The position numbers were made by a program, and so were the translations under genes. This document shows, one piece after another, positions 27,114 through 34,834 of a DNA stretch of 64,000 nucleotides; the stretch's first letter is position 1, and each line of letters begins with the position of its first letter. The notes below the pieces were generated by a model. It saw only the letters and a list, made by a program, of their open reading frames with translations, made no database searches and was not told the DNA's origin. Source of the DNA: Kandleria vitulina DSM 20405 (GTDB lineage Bacteria; Bacillota_I; Bacilli_A; Erysipelotrichales; Coprobacillaceae); contig NZ_JNKN01000001.1 in assembly GCF_000702065.1 (NCBI RefSeq), forward strand, positions 62,001 through 126,000, in the 5' to 3' direction.

Positions 27114-27719
27114 TTACTGCATATTTTTCTTAATAACTCTACTTAATGGCTTATAAATAAGCAATGTTAAAATTGATACGATCCCAAATTTTAAGATATT
27201 GAATGGGAAGATGGTTGTTAAAAACATAGTTGTCGCATCATTAACCCAAGGTGCAGCCTTATGTGCCATACCTACAATGGCAGCCATTGGCAATTTCATC
27301 ACATTTACATAAAATGGGAAAATAAATAACACATTGGATACAATGGATAATACACTTGTCGTTAAAGTTGAAACAGCTAGCCCAAGCATTGCCCCTTTCT
27401 TTGTCTTAAAGTGACGATAGATTGCGGCAGCAACCCCCTGGTAGACAATACTTAAAATAAGATTAGATAACTCTCCTACATACATTGTACTTGTAGGTTT
27501 GATAATAAGCTTAATCGCAATCTTGATAACCGTACTCAGTGCCCCAAGCAATGGTCCGAATAGAAAACCGCTAAGCATAACTGGAAGTTCAGAGATATCA
27601 AGCTTAATAAACGGTAGGATGAAGGGTACACTTAATTCAAAAAACATCAATAGTGCAGCGATTGCCCCTAACATTGAAATCATAATCATCGCTTTCGTAT
27701 TTAATTTCTTATTTTTCAT
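27114..27719 (-). CDS. ribU: Riboflavin-specific ECF transporter S component
   Basis: Substrate-binding membrane subunit of an energy-coupling factor importer for riboflavin. The 201-aa sequence has about six hydrophobic segments, starts with the ECF-type region MKNKKLNTKAMIMISMLGA, and contains LDISELPVMLSGFLFGP, the RibU-type segment. The shared EcfA/T module is not encoded here. The FMN riboswitch immediately upstream gives the substrate strong support. Confidence 0.93.
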   Translation of the reverse strand: MKNKKLNTKAMIMISMLGAIAALLMFFELSVPFILPFIKLDISELPVMLSGFLFGPLLGALSTVIKIAIKLIIKPTSTMYVGELSNLILSIVYQGVAAAIYRHFKTKKGAMLGLAVSTLTTSVLSIVSNVLFIFPFYVNVMKLPMAAIVGMAHKAAPWVNDATTMFLTTIFPFNILKFGIVSILTLLIYKPLSRVIKKNMQ

Positions 27720-27744
27720 TTTTCCTTCTTTCTATGGTGAAAAA

Positions 27745-27768
27745 AATCTCCCAAGACTTTGGGAGATT
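27745..27768 (-). terminator. FMN riboswitch expression-platform terminator
   Basis: Stem AATCTCCC/GGGAGATT followed by TTTTTT on the minus strand, between the aptamer and the ribU start. Confidence 0.85.
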
Positions 27769-27789
27769 GAAAAAGTAAATATAATACCA

Positions 27790-27897
27790 CCATCTTTTTC
27801 CATCCGGACTATACCGTCGGTATCGGAATTACACCGATTCATGCTTGCGCTCGCGGACTATCACCGCCGATCAGGAATTTCACCTGCCCCAAAGATT
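27790..27897 (-). promoter_or_regulatory. FMN riboswitch (RFN element) controlling ribU
   Basis: The minus strand reads GGGGCAGGTGAAATTCCTGA, CGGCGGTGATAGTCCGCGAG, ATCGGTGTAATTCCGAT, ACCGACGGTATAGTCCGGATG and GAAAAAGAT in order, which are the RFN conserved blocks. The P1 arms ATCTTT/AAAGAT close it. With the following terminator it should switch ribU off when FMN is plentiful. Confidence 0.95.
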
Positions 27898-27921
27898 TAT
27901 GTGTAGCTTCGCTACACGCTC

Positions 27922-27949
27922 ATTATACTACAGCTGTCTTTATTGTAAA
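27922..27949 (-). promoter_or_regulatory. Promoter of the ribU transcript
   Basis: Minus strand: TTTACA (27944-27949), 16 bp, TATAAT (27922-27927). The predicted 5' end is followed by a small stem GTGTAGCGAAGCTACAC. Confidence 0.75.
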
Positions 27950-27953
27950 GAAA

Positions 27954-27974
27954 AAAGTCGGAAGACCCGACTTT
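27954..27974 (-). terminator. Terminator of the putative metal exporter gene
   Basis: Stem AAGTCGG/CCGACTT then TTTTTTC on the minus strand, overlapping the stop codon. Confidence 0.85.
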
Positions 27975-28791
27975 ATAATGCAATAATCAAGATGTATCCT
28001 ACAAGTGTAGAAACAATGTAAGAAATACATAAAATGGCAATATTCTTTTTTACATTCTTATGGTAAGCGAACAATGCGATTGTTCCAACACCAGCAGATG
28101 TTGTTAATCCTGTAAATAGTGCACCAAATGATAAAGCATTTGTGACATAAAGCTGCGTTAAGATTACACTTCCAGCACAGTTGGGAATAAATCCAACAAG
28201 TCCAGCTACTAGGGGCTGTAGGAAAATGTTCTGTTTAAGGACTGTAGATAAAGTTTCTTCTCCTACCCAGGCAATAAGCAATGTCATAACAATGTTAGTT
28301 AATAAGATAAAGAAGAAAATCTTTAATGTCTGGGATAATACATTAATCCATAAATTAACACCTGTACCACAGCTACAGCTTTCTATTTCAATATATTCAT
28401 ATGAATCATCTTCTTCATGATGAATAGCATCAACAATGACACCAGTCACTGCTCCAACAATAAATTTTGCAGCAATAAGGAGTAACATCATGCCAAAAAG
28501 GTGAGGATGCACAAGAAGAATAGGAATCGCCTCATCACTTGTAGCCATGAAAATAGCTATCAATGTTCCCATTGTCACTACTCTCATGCCATAAAGCTGA
28601 GCAGCCACAACACTAAAACCACACTGTGGAATAGTACCTAGAAGCGCACCGACAGGTGGACCTAATCGCGTATGTGCCAATACTCTGTTGGCTATATTTT
28701 TATTCTTTAGAATTTCAACAACAAGAAATGCAATAAAAAGCACTGGGAATGCTTTTACTGAATCCATAATAGGGTCTAACAAAATATCCAT
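27973..28791 (-). CDS. Polytopic membrane transporter, putative manganese/heavy-metal exporter family
   Basis: About eight hydrophobic segments in 272 aa (ATG at 28791, GGAGGAG four bases upstream). Each half repeats one motif: LLGTIPQCGFSVVAAQLYG in the first and VGFIPNCAGSVILTQLY in the second, an internal duplication. Between them lies a soluble loop rich in His, Asp/Glu and Cys (HHEEDD, SCSCG) that could bind metal. This matches the group annotated as putative manganese transporter or ArsP-like exporter. The substrate is not proven. The promoter carries a perfect palindrome. Confidence 0.75.
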   Translation of the reverse strand: MDILLDPIMDSVKAFPVLFIAFLVVEILKNKNIANRVLAHTRLGPPVGALLGTIPQCGFSVVAAQLYGMRVVTMGTLIAIFMATSDEAIPILLVHPHLFGMMLLLIAAKFIVGAVTGVIVDAIHHEEDDSYEYIEIESCSCGTGVNLWINVLSQTLKIFFFILLTNIVMTLLIAWVGEETLSTVLKQNIFLQPLVAGLVGFIPNCAGSVILTQLYVTNALSFGALFTGLTTSAGVGTIALFAYHKNVKKNIAILCISYIVSTLVGYILIIAL

Positions 28792-28813
28792 ATTTCTCCT
28801 CCAATAGTTAAGG

Positions 28814-28841
28814 ATTATATCACAAGTTTGATATAATGCAA
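28814..28841 (-). promoter_or_regulatory. Promoter with perfect palindromic operator candidate upstream of the metal exporter
   Basis: ATTATATCA (28814-28822), 6-bp centre, TGATATAAT (28829-28837). On the minus strand the -10 TATAAT lies inside the left arm and TTGCAT (28836-28841) is the -35, 16 bp away. A dimeric repressor on this palindrome would cover the promoter. Confidence 0.6.
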
Positions 28842-28913
28842 GCAATTAGATTGTGAAAAATACAATTAAAGAATTGTTGAATTGTTCATGTTTTTAACCC
28901 ATCAAAAAAAGAA

Positions 28914-28940
28914 AATGTACAGATTATTGATCTGTACATT
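28914..28940 (-). terminator. Terminator of the L,D-transpeptidase gene
   Basis: Perfect stem AATGTACAGAT/ATCTGTACATT followed on the minus strand by TTC then seven T's. Confidence 0.9.
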
Positions 28941-28945
28941 TCATA

Positions 28946-30430
28946 TTAATAATGCATAAATACCATGTCACCATATTGAGCTAAATTGTAGATCTTAACT
29001 GCTGCATCTCCTGGTAAGTTGACACATCCATGTGATCCTCTTGATAAGTAGTAAGAAGGACTCCAGCTACCCCATGACTGCCATGGTGCAGCATGGAAAC
29101 CTGTACCTGTCCAAGTAATACGTACCCAATAAGTAACTGGTGTTGAATAACCATCACCTTTTAGAACTCGGTGAAGCTGTCTTTGCTTGATCCAATAAGC
29201 ACCAGTAGTTGTTTTTCTCTTACCTTCTGGTTTACCTGTAATACAGTTTGTAGAATATACGACTTTACCATTCTGGATAAAGTATGCTTTCTGTTCTTTC
29301 ATATCTACTTCGAAGTAACGAGTAGAGTTCCAATCTTCTGCTTTATTTTCAAGGTTAAGCTTATAACCTTTTGAATACCAGATTGGCTTTAATGAAACTG
29401 TGATACCTTTCTTAGTATCATCATCTGCTTTTTTAGCATAAGCATCTACATCTGACTGATCCATCTTTTTCTTTAAAGCTTTCTTGACCTGAGCTAATGT
29501 CTTATCCCATTCAAGTCTGAAACCATAATCACCTTCAGCAGTAGAAAGCATTGCACCAGTATGAGACTTGTAAGTTCTCTTTGTTCCTACTGTCTTATAT
29601 TTCTGTGCAAAAGCTTCAGTCCATTCAGTGATCTTTTCATCATTCCATGAAACTTTACCATCTTTATAGGAAAGCATATCGGCAATTTCCTGAGGATTTA
29701 ATTCTTCAGTGATATTGTCTCCCATATCCCACTTGATAAACTTCATAGCTAATTCTCTGTATTCAGGAAGAACTTTCTTAAGATCTTCTTTACTAACAGT
29801 TGCTTTAGCATTCTTATAGATATTTGAATACTTTGTATTATCGTCAATAGAAAGTGTCTTAACAGCTCTACCGATTGCACTGTTTACAGCTGCCTTAAAT
29901 TCTTTCTTAACAATCTTATTTCCATCGATACCACTTGATACAACAAGATCATGCTTCTTTTCATCATACATGATGAAAGCAGAACGAGGATTTACGATTT
30001 CATAGTTATCACTACCATTAACGATTTCTGATTCATCGATAGCCTGTGCAACAGCACTCTTATCATAAGAAACAGAGTAATCTACCTTATACTTAGAATG
30101 TGCATAAGGGAATGCGATTTTATTGTGGACATTCTTAAATAGCTGATTAATCTTATCAGATAATGTTAATTTAAACTGAATATCTTCACCTTTAAGACTG
30201 AACTTTCCGTTATTACGTCCTTTTACATTTAATGTATAATCATTTAATGCCTTAGTTAATGTTTCTTTAGACTGTTCAAGCGTCTGACCTGATACATCAA
30301 CACCATTAATTACTGTGTTATCAAACCATACATTACGATTACTTGTATTGTAATAGGCAAGGAACAGACCAATGCCAGCTACAATCAAGGCCAACACGAC
30401 TGCAAGACCAATTTTTTTCTTCATTTTCAT
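28946..30430 (-). CDS. Membrane-anchored L,D-transpeptidase with peptidoglycan-binding domain (YkuD)
   Basis: Makes 3-3 peptidoglycan cross-links or attaches proteins to the wall. The 494-aa protein has an N-terminal anchor (about residues 6-27), a repeat-like region (VNGVDVSGQTLEQSKETL type, the PG_binding_4 domain), and a C-terminal YkuD domain. The catalytic motif appears as HAAPWQSWG followed by SRGSHGCVNLP. Upstream is a -10 TATAAT about 40 bases before the start. It is monocistronic. Confidence 0.94.
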   Translation of the reverse strand: MKMKKKIGLAVVLALIVAGIGLFLAYYNTSNRNVWFDNTVINGVDVSGQTLEQSKETLTKALNDYTLNVKGRNNGKFSLKGEDIQFKLTLSDKINQLFKNVHNKIAFPYAHSKYKVDYSVSYDKSAVAQAIDESEIVNGSDNYEIVNPRSAFIMYDEKKHDLVVSSGIDGNKIVKKEFKAAVNSAIGRAVKTLSIDDNTKYSNIYKNAKATVSKEDLKKVLPEYRELAMKFIKWDMGDNITEELNPQEIADMLSYKDGKVSWNDEKITEWTEAFAQKYKTVGTKRTYKSHTGAMLSTAEGDYGFRLEWDKTLAQVKKALKKKMDQSDVDAYAKKADDDTKKGITVSLKPIWYSKGYKLNLENKAEDWNSTRYFEVDMKEQKAYFIQNGKVVYSTNCITGKPEGKRKTTTGAYWIKQRQLHRVLKGDGYSTPVTYWVRITWTGTGFHAAPWQSWGSWSPSYYLSRGSHGCVNLPGDAAVKIYNLAQYGDMVFMHY

Positions 30431-30557
30431 ACCTCCGAGGAATGTATCTTAATCTCCATTATTATAGCAAGCTTTAGAAAAAAGAAAAGCTATTTGCCTA
30501 ATGTTTTTCTCTAAAAAATAAAATTATTACAATGAAAAAAGAAACTTACTAAAAAGA

Positions 30558-30586
30558 GGTAAAACAAGTGATCCACTTGCTTTACC
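30558..30586. repeat. Inverted repeat, terminator-like on the minus strand
   Basis: GGTAAAACAAGTG and CACTTGCTTTACC pair over 12 of 13 bases around ATC. On the minus strand it is followed by TCTTTTT, resembling a terminator for transcripts coming from the phosphatase operon. On the plus strand it would bury a GTG start (30568) and its AGAGGT site. Confidence 0.6.
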
Positions 30587-30829
30587 CAAATCAAGATGTC
30601 ATCCAATACAAAGCAAAAAAAAGACTCTTACCTATTAATAACCATCATCGAAGAATCTCACTTCATTTTTTCTTTTGAGATTATCTCTATCGAGAAACAA
30701 TATTATGATAAGATTAAACGAAATTTCTATATTGCTTTAATTTTGGCTTTTCCTGTTTTCACATTTGTTATGCCTGTGATGATTATAATATTAAGAGTCT
30801 TTATCCAAAGGATTTCTCCTTCTTCTTGA
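30568..30829 (+). pseudogene. Small membrane-protein ORF, apparently split by frame change in an A8 tract
   Basis: From GTG 30568 (AGAGGT seven bases upstream) the frame reads VIHLLYPNQDVIQYKAKK; at the A8 run (30615-30622) a one-base phase change joins it to the open frame ending at 30829, which continues DSYLLITIIEESHF and ends in a hydrophobic segment (about 27 residues) and RVFIQRISPSS. Read together this is an 87-residue protein with a C-terminal membrane anchor. The downstream part alone (ATG 30596, 77 aa) has no ribosome site. It may be decayed, slippage-dependent, or not a gene. The rest of 30431-30865 holds the L,D-transpeptidase promoter and the items listed. Confidence 0.35.
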
Positions 30830-30846
30830 CTACATTATAGCATGAC

Positions 30847-30861
30847 ATGTAAGCGCTTGCA
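30847..30861. promoter_or_regulatory. Consensus cre-like site between convergent transcripts
   Basis: ATGTAAGCGCTTGCA fits WTGNAANCGNWNNCW fully and has the near-palindromic core TAAGCGCTTG. It lies 5 bp downstream of the phosphatase stop codon, not at an obvious promoter. Confidence 0.45.
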
Positions 30862-30865
30862 ATAG

Positions 30866-31654
30866 CTATTTTAAATATTTTTCTCTAATTCTTTTTTGTT
30901 CCTCTTTACTGATATGCATCTCTTGTTCAAAATACTCTTCATAGCTTGAATATCTTTGATGAATAAGATTAAAAATATAATCACAGCCTTCAGGAAGTAC
31001 ACCTTCTGAAAGAGTCACAATATCGCTGACATTGTTTGAAAAATGTGTCAATAGCTTAAAGCGGCGGTGCTGCCTGTTAAGTGCCTTCTTGCGATACTTA
31101 TTGGTAAGAAGATAATCTTTACGAATAGATTCTTCACTTACTCCAAGCAACAATAATATCAATATAGATGCAATACCTGTGCGATCTTTTCCTGCCGTAC
31201 AGTGAAACAATATAGGTGTGTGTTCTTCTTTTAACATGTTCATTAACTTAGTGAATGTCCCATTGTTAAATATCATTAAGGCATAAAAATGTTCCAGTGT
31301 CGCTTGAGCGATGTTCTTATCTCTTTGTCTTAATGCTTTCTTTAATATTGAAGATGGGGAATAGTCGATATCTTCTCCTTTTTCATCCTTTAAGGCACTC
31401 ATCTTATAATAAGAGATGCCACTCATGATAGGATCAGGATGCTTATTAATTTCTTCTTCACTTCTTAAATCCACAATGGTTTTAATACCTAATTTCTTGA
31501 TAGCTCTTAGCTCATTGGTATTCAAATGATCCAATCTTGCTGAACGAAAGAAGACATTTTCTTTAACATGTCTGCCATCCTGTGTACGATAGCCACCTAG
31601 TTCTCTAAAATTCAGTTTTTTACGAAACATATAATTTAATGTGATGTTTGACAT
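30866..31654 (-). CDS. Tyrosine-phosphatase-like (DSP/PTP) phosphatase
   Basis: The 262-aa protein matches the bacterial tyrosine phosphatase family with P-loop HCTAGKDRTG (Cys152 nucleophile, Arg158) and the N-terminal hallmark NFRELGGYRTQDG, followed by FFRSARLD. Such enzymes dephosphorylate phosphotyrosine, phosphoinositides or other phosphomonoesters; the substrate is unknown. Its start lies 19 bp inside the kptA gene, so it is translationally coupled to an RNA 2'-phosphotransferase, which may point to a nucleotide phosphate as substrate (inference). Confidence 0.88.
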   Translation of the reverse strand: MSNITLNYMFRKKLNFRELGGYRTQDGRHVKENVFFRSARLDHLNTNELRAIKKLGIKTIVDLRSEEEINKHPDPIMSGISYYKMSALKDEKGEDIDYSPSSILKKALRQRDKNIAQATLEHFYALMIFNNGTFTKLMNMLKEEHTPILFHCTAGKDRTGIASILILLLLGVSEESIRKDYLLTNKYRKKALNRQHRRFKLLTHFSNNVSDIVTLSEGVLPEGCDYIFNLIHQRYSSYEEYFEQEMHISKEEQKRIREKYLK

Positions 31655-32199
31655 AAGTGATCCTTCTTTTCTATGAGGTGAAAATAACCTACTGGAATAT
31701 AGCGTGTCATGTAGATGCCATTTTTTGAAAGATAGAAATGGTATCCATCTTCCATCATTCTTTTGGCATCAACCCAATAGACAATCGGCTCTCCGTGACG
31801 CGAGCCTACAATAAGTGCCTCATCGATATTAATCGATAGCTGCACATAATTGCGTGTCATTCGCTTGATGCCTTCTACTTTAATCTTCTCTTCTACATCA
31901 AGATAAGAGCCATGATAAAGCACATCTGGTGGTGTAATGGCATCTAGTGAAAGATTGACATCAATGCTGTGTCCTTGATTAGCACGTATTTTGGTATGCG
32001 ACTTATCAAAAGAAAAGCGTTGTTTATCATTCTCTTTTACAATTCTTTCAAGTTCCTCTCTTGAAAGATGATAACCCTTTTCTTTAAATCCTCTTATTAC
32101 ATCATCAATGAAAGCATAGCCATTATAATCAAGATGAAGATCAAGATATTCTGGCTTATGACGTAATACAAGCGATAAAAGACGCGAGTATTTAGACAT
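31636..32199 (-). CDS. kptA: RNA 2'-phosphotransferase KptA/Tpt1
   Basis: Transfers an RNA 2'-phosphate to NAD+, releasing nicotinamide and ADP-ribose 1'',2''-cyclic phosphate. The 187-aa protein has the N-terminal SLVLRHKPE (Arg13-His14), IRANQGHS (Arg72), LYHGS, and MTRNYVQLS (Arg116), which together give the family's Arg-His-Arg-Arg active site. Bacteria lack the tRNA splicing that supplies the eukaryotic substrate, so the natural substrate is unknown. It overlaps the SseB-like gene by 8 bp and the phosphatase gene by 19 bp. Confidence 0.92.
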   Translation of the reverse strand: MSKYSRLLSLVLRHKPEYLDLHLDYNGYAFIDDVIRGFKEKGYHLSREELERIVKENDKQRFSFDKSHTKIRANQGHSIDVNLSLDAITPPDVLYHGSYLDVEEKIKVEGIKRMTRNYVQLSINIDEALIVGSRHGEPIVYWVDAKRMMEDGYHFYLSKNGIYMTRYIPVGYFHLIEKKDHLCQTSH

Positions 32200-32686
32200 G
32201 CTTTAATCCATCCAGGATGGTTTTTCTTACATCTTCTGGCTTGTTTTCTTTTCTTACCTGTAAAAGATGAATAAGAAAATCTTTATCAATAATAAAACTC
32301 TGATTGAATGGATTAAGTACAATACCAGCATTTTCATTATCTAATGTAAGCATATCAACATAATCATCAATACATAATGTAAGTACTGTGTGAATATTGA
32401 AATCAATATCCCATTTTTCAAGTTCACTGCGTTCAGTAAAAGCAGGATAATACGCTTTTCCTTCTTCATTTCTTACTGTAGGAAAACGTAGTTTGGTATC
32501 ATTTTCAAGACGTAATGAGCCATCACGCTGAATAATAGGTTTCTTAGAAAAACTTACTGGTGAAAGAAAATAGCTTTCTTCCGCAATTATACGAAATAAT
32601 TCTTCAGCGAGTTCTTCATCATTCTTTTCTTTTAAGTAGCCCAATATTGTTACAAGCACACGATTATCTAAATTTGGTGTCATCAT
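32192..32686 (-). CDS. SseB N-terminal-domain protein
   Basis: A 164-aa soluble protein resembling the SseB N-terminal domain: an early FLSPVSF segment, then LRFPTVRNEEGKAYYPAFTERSELEKW and LNPFNQSFIIDKDFL. SseB-like proteins are small, widespread and poorly understood; some accompany secretion systems, but none is seen here. It is first in a tightly overlapping set with kptA and the phosphatase gene. AAAGGAG lies six bases before the ATG. Confidence 0.75.
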   Translation of the reverse strand: MMTPNLDNRVLVTILGYLKEKNDEELAEELFRIIAEESYFLSPVSFSKKPIIQRDGSLRLENDTKLRFPTVRNEEGKAYYPAFTERSELEKWDIDFNIHTVLTLCIDDYVDMLTLDNENAGIVLNPFNQSFIIDKDFLIHLLQVRKENKPEDVRKTILDGLKHV

Positions 32687-32866
32687 TATTTACTCCTTTA
32701 TATCTCACATTTTATCATAGCTTTATTATATAAGAAAGAAGCGATCCCAGATAGATGCTCTAAATTGGTTTTCAAAAATAAAATATGTAGAAGGCAATAA
32801 TCACCAAACTTAAAGGATACAGAGTCAACATTATTCCAACAAGTAGAAAATAAACAAAAAAATAAA

Positions 32867-32894
32867 GGACTGATATCAACACTGATATCAGTCC
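32867..32894 (-). terminator. Terminator of the secreted coiled-coil gene
   Basis: Perfect 12-bp stem GGACTGATATCA/TGATATCAGTCC, then TTTATTTTTTT on the minus strand. Confidence 0.9.
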
Positions 32895-32907
32895 AAATTA
32901 TCAAATA

Positions 32908-34437
32908 CTATTTAACTCTAACTTTTTTCTTTTTAGAGAATGCACCTTTAATCTTTCCATTAAGTCCTCTTACCTTGAACTGGTAAGTTCTTCTAGATCT
33001 TAATTTCTTATTAGTATATGAAGTACCCTTAACTACTTTATAAACCCATTTAGTCCATTTCTTAGCAGATTTCTTTCTACGATAACGATAAGCTACTTGA
33101 TATTTCTTAGCAGCTTTAGCTTTCTTCCATGTAACTTTTACAGTTTTTCTCTTTTTAGATTTTACTTTTTTAAGAGTTACCTTATCTGGTTTAGCTTCTT
33201 CAGCCTTTTTAGCTTCTTCTGCCTTTTTAGCTTCTTCAGCCTTTCTATTTTCTTCAGCTAATCTAAGAGCCTCTTCAACTTTTTCAGCAACTACAGCATT
33301 ATGTTCAGCTTTTTCATAAGCAGCCTTTTTAGCTTCAACATTTGCTTTAGCAGCATCAGCTTCTTTTTTCGCTGTATTTAATTGAGTATTTGCTTTATCT
33401 AAAGCTTTTGTAAGAGATTCAACTTTATTATCTTTACTATTTTCTGTATCAATAGCATCTTCAAGTGCATGTGAAGCAGTTTCATATGCTTTTTGTGCAG
33501 TTTCTAATTCATCATTAGCATTTTCTTCTGCTTCTTTAGCATATAAAAATTTTCTTTTTAAATACTCAAGTTTTGCTTTAGCTTTATTTAAAGCAATATC
33601 ATCACGTGCATCTTCAGCTTCTTTTAATTGTTTTTCAAGAACTTTAACTGTACTTTCAATTTCTTCTAAATTACCTTTTTCTTCAATAAAATCATTAACT
33701 TTCTTTGCAGCTTCCTTATAAGCATCATCAAGATCATATTCTTCTAGCGACAATTGAAAATAAGTATCAAAGTCCTCGTTTGATAAATGATCATAATCGT
33801 ACACGTTAGCCATATCATGATCACTCATAAACTTATCTACTTCAGCCATTTTATCATTATGAGCAGTCTCAGCATCATCACGTGCTTTAATTAATCCTTT
33901 AATTTCTGTTAGATTAGAATTTGCATTATTTAGATATGTTTGTTCACGATTAACTTTAGCTACTGCTTTATCGTATTCTTCTTGATTTTCTTTAATCAAT
34001 TTTTGAGTTTCTTCTTCAAGATTGAAATCTTCCACAGCATCCTGTGCGTGATTACGTTCTAATTCTTTTTGATTAGCAATTTCTTCCTTACTGTCACGAG
34101 TACTCTTTGTCTTATTTTTTGATTGTGTAGCTTCAGTAACAGCTGTTTTTGCAGCATCTAATTCTCCTTCAGCTTTATTTAATTTATCTGTAGCAGTCTC
34201 TACATTCTTTTGTGCAGCTGCTAATTCCTGATCAGCTGTCTTACTTGCTGCTGCAGCTTCTTCATATTCTTTCTTAGCAGCATTCGCTTCATTACGTAAA
34301 TCAGTTGCACTCTTAGTAGTATCCTTTGTAGTCTTTTCAAGATTATTTGTAGTTTCTGCCATAGCTGGCACTGTTGTAGTAGCTCCTACAACCATTGATA
34401 GTGCTAATGCCGCACCTAGCTTTTTGTTCATTTTCAT
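32908..34437 (-). CDS. Secreted coiled-coil protein with C-terminal fibronectin-like module
   Basis: ATG at 34437 with AAGGAG seven bases upstream, 509 aa. A signal peptide (MKMNKKLGAALALSM to about AMA at residue 27) is followed by roughly 350 residues of Ala/Glu/Lys-rich heptad sequence (coiled coil with AAKKEYEEAAA and AEEAKKAEEAK repeats). The last 95 residues are Lys/Arg-rich and look like a fibronectin-III-type fold (VKVTWKKAKAAKKYQVAYR). There is no LPXTG. The protein is probably released or held to the wall by charge. It has its own promoter and terminator. Confidence 0.8.
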   Translation of the reverse strand: MKMNKKLGAALALSMVVGATTTVPAMAETTNNLEKTTKDTTKSATDLRNEANAAKKEYEEAAAASKTADQELAAAQKNVETATDKLNKAEGELDAAKTAVTEATQSKNKTKSTRDSKEEIANQKELERNHAQDAVEDFNLEEETQKLIKENQEEYDKAVAKVNREQTYLNNANSNLTEIKGLIKARDDAETAHNDKMAEVDKFMSDHDMANVYDYDHLSNEDFDTYFQLSLEEYDLDDAYKEAAKKVNDFIEEKGNLEEIESTVKVLEKQLKEAEDARDDIALNKAKAKLEYLKRKFLYAKEAEENANDELETAQKAYETASHALEDAIDTENSKDNKVESLTKALDKANTQLNTAKKEADAAKANVEAKKAAYEKAEHNAVVAEKVEEALRLAEENRKAEEAKKAEEAKKAEEAKPDKVTLKKVKSKKRKTVKVTWKKAKAAKKYQVAYRYRRKKSAKKWTKWVYKVVKGTSYTNKKLRSRRTYQFKVRGLNGKIKGAFSKKKKVRVK

Positions 34438-34576
34438 AACTGTACTCCTTCTTATTCCCATAATTTTTGCGCGTTCTTATCAAATAAAATCAAATAAATT
34501 TTCTTCACCACACTTTTTTTGATTTTAATTGTCAAAAAATAGTCAAATTTTTGTCATTTCTAGAACATCTAAGTCC

Positions 34577-34604
34577 ATTATAACAAGAAAAAGGTGGAAT
34601 GCAA
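34577..34604 (-). promoter_or_regulatory. Promoter of the secreted coiled-coil gene
   Basis: Minus strand: TTGCAT (34599-34604), 16 bp, TATAAT (34577-34582), giving a 5' UTR of about 130 nt. I see nothing else definable in 34605-34800. Confidence 0.65.
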
Positions 34605-34803
34605 GGGCTTTCATTATTTTTTTAAAAAACCCAAATGGTAGCATGTGAATTATTGCTCTTTCATTTTTTGAGCTATATATGCATATAAACTATGTATTAT
34701 CATTGGATATATTTTCAAATCACAAGATATCATCTTTCTCTTTTCTTCAATAGGGTTCTGAAGATGGCTTTATTTCCGATTTTTCTAAATAAGCCTAAAG
34801 AAA

Positions 34804-34828
34804 AGACGCTAGTCACTGACTAGCGTCT
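34804..34828 (-). terminator. Terminator of leuS
   Basis: Stem AGACGCTAGTC/GACTAGCGTCT and a T-rich tail on the minus strand. Confidence 0.88.
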
Positions 34829-34834
34829 CATTTA

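Noticed and set aside
32698-32904. 68-codon minus-strand ORF between the SseB-like and coiled-coil genes
   Set aside because: It has no ribosome site, reads through the terminator stem of the coiled-coil gene and has unusual composition; treated as noncoding.
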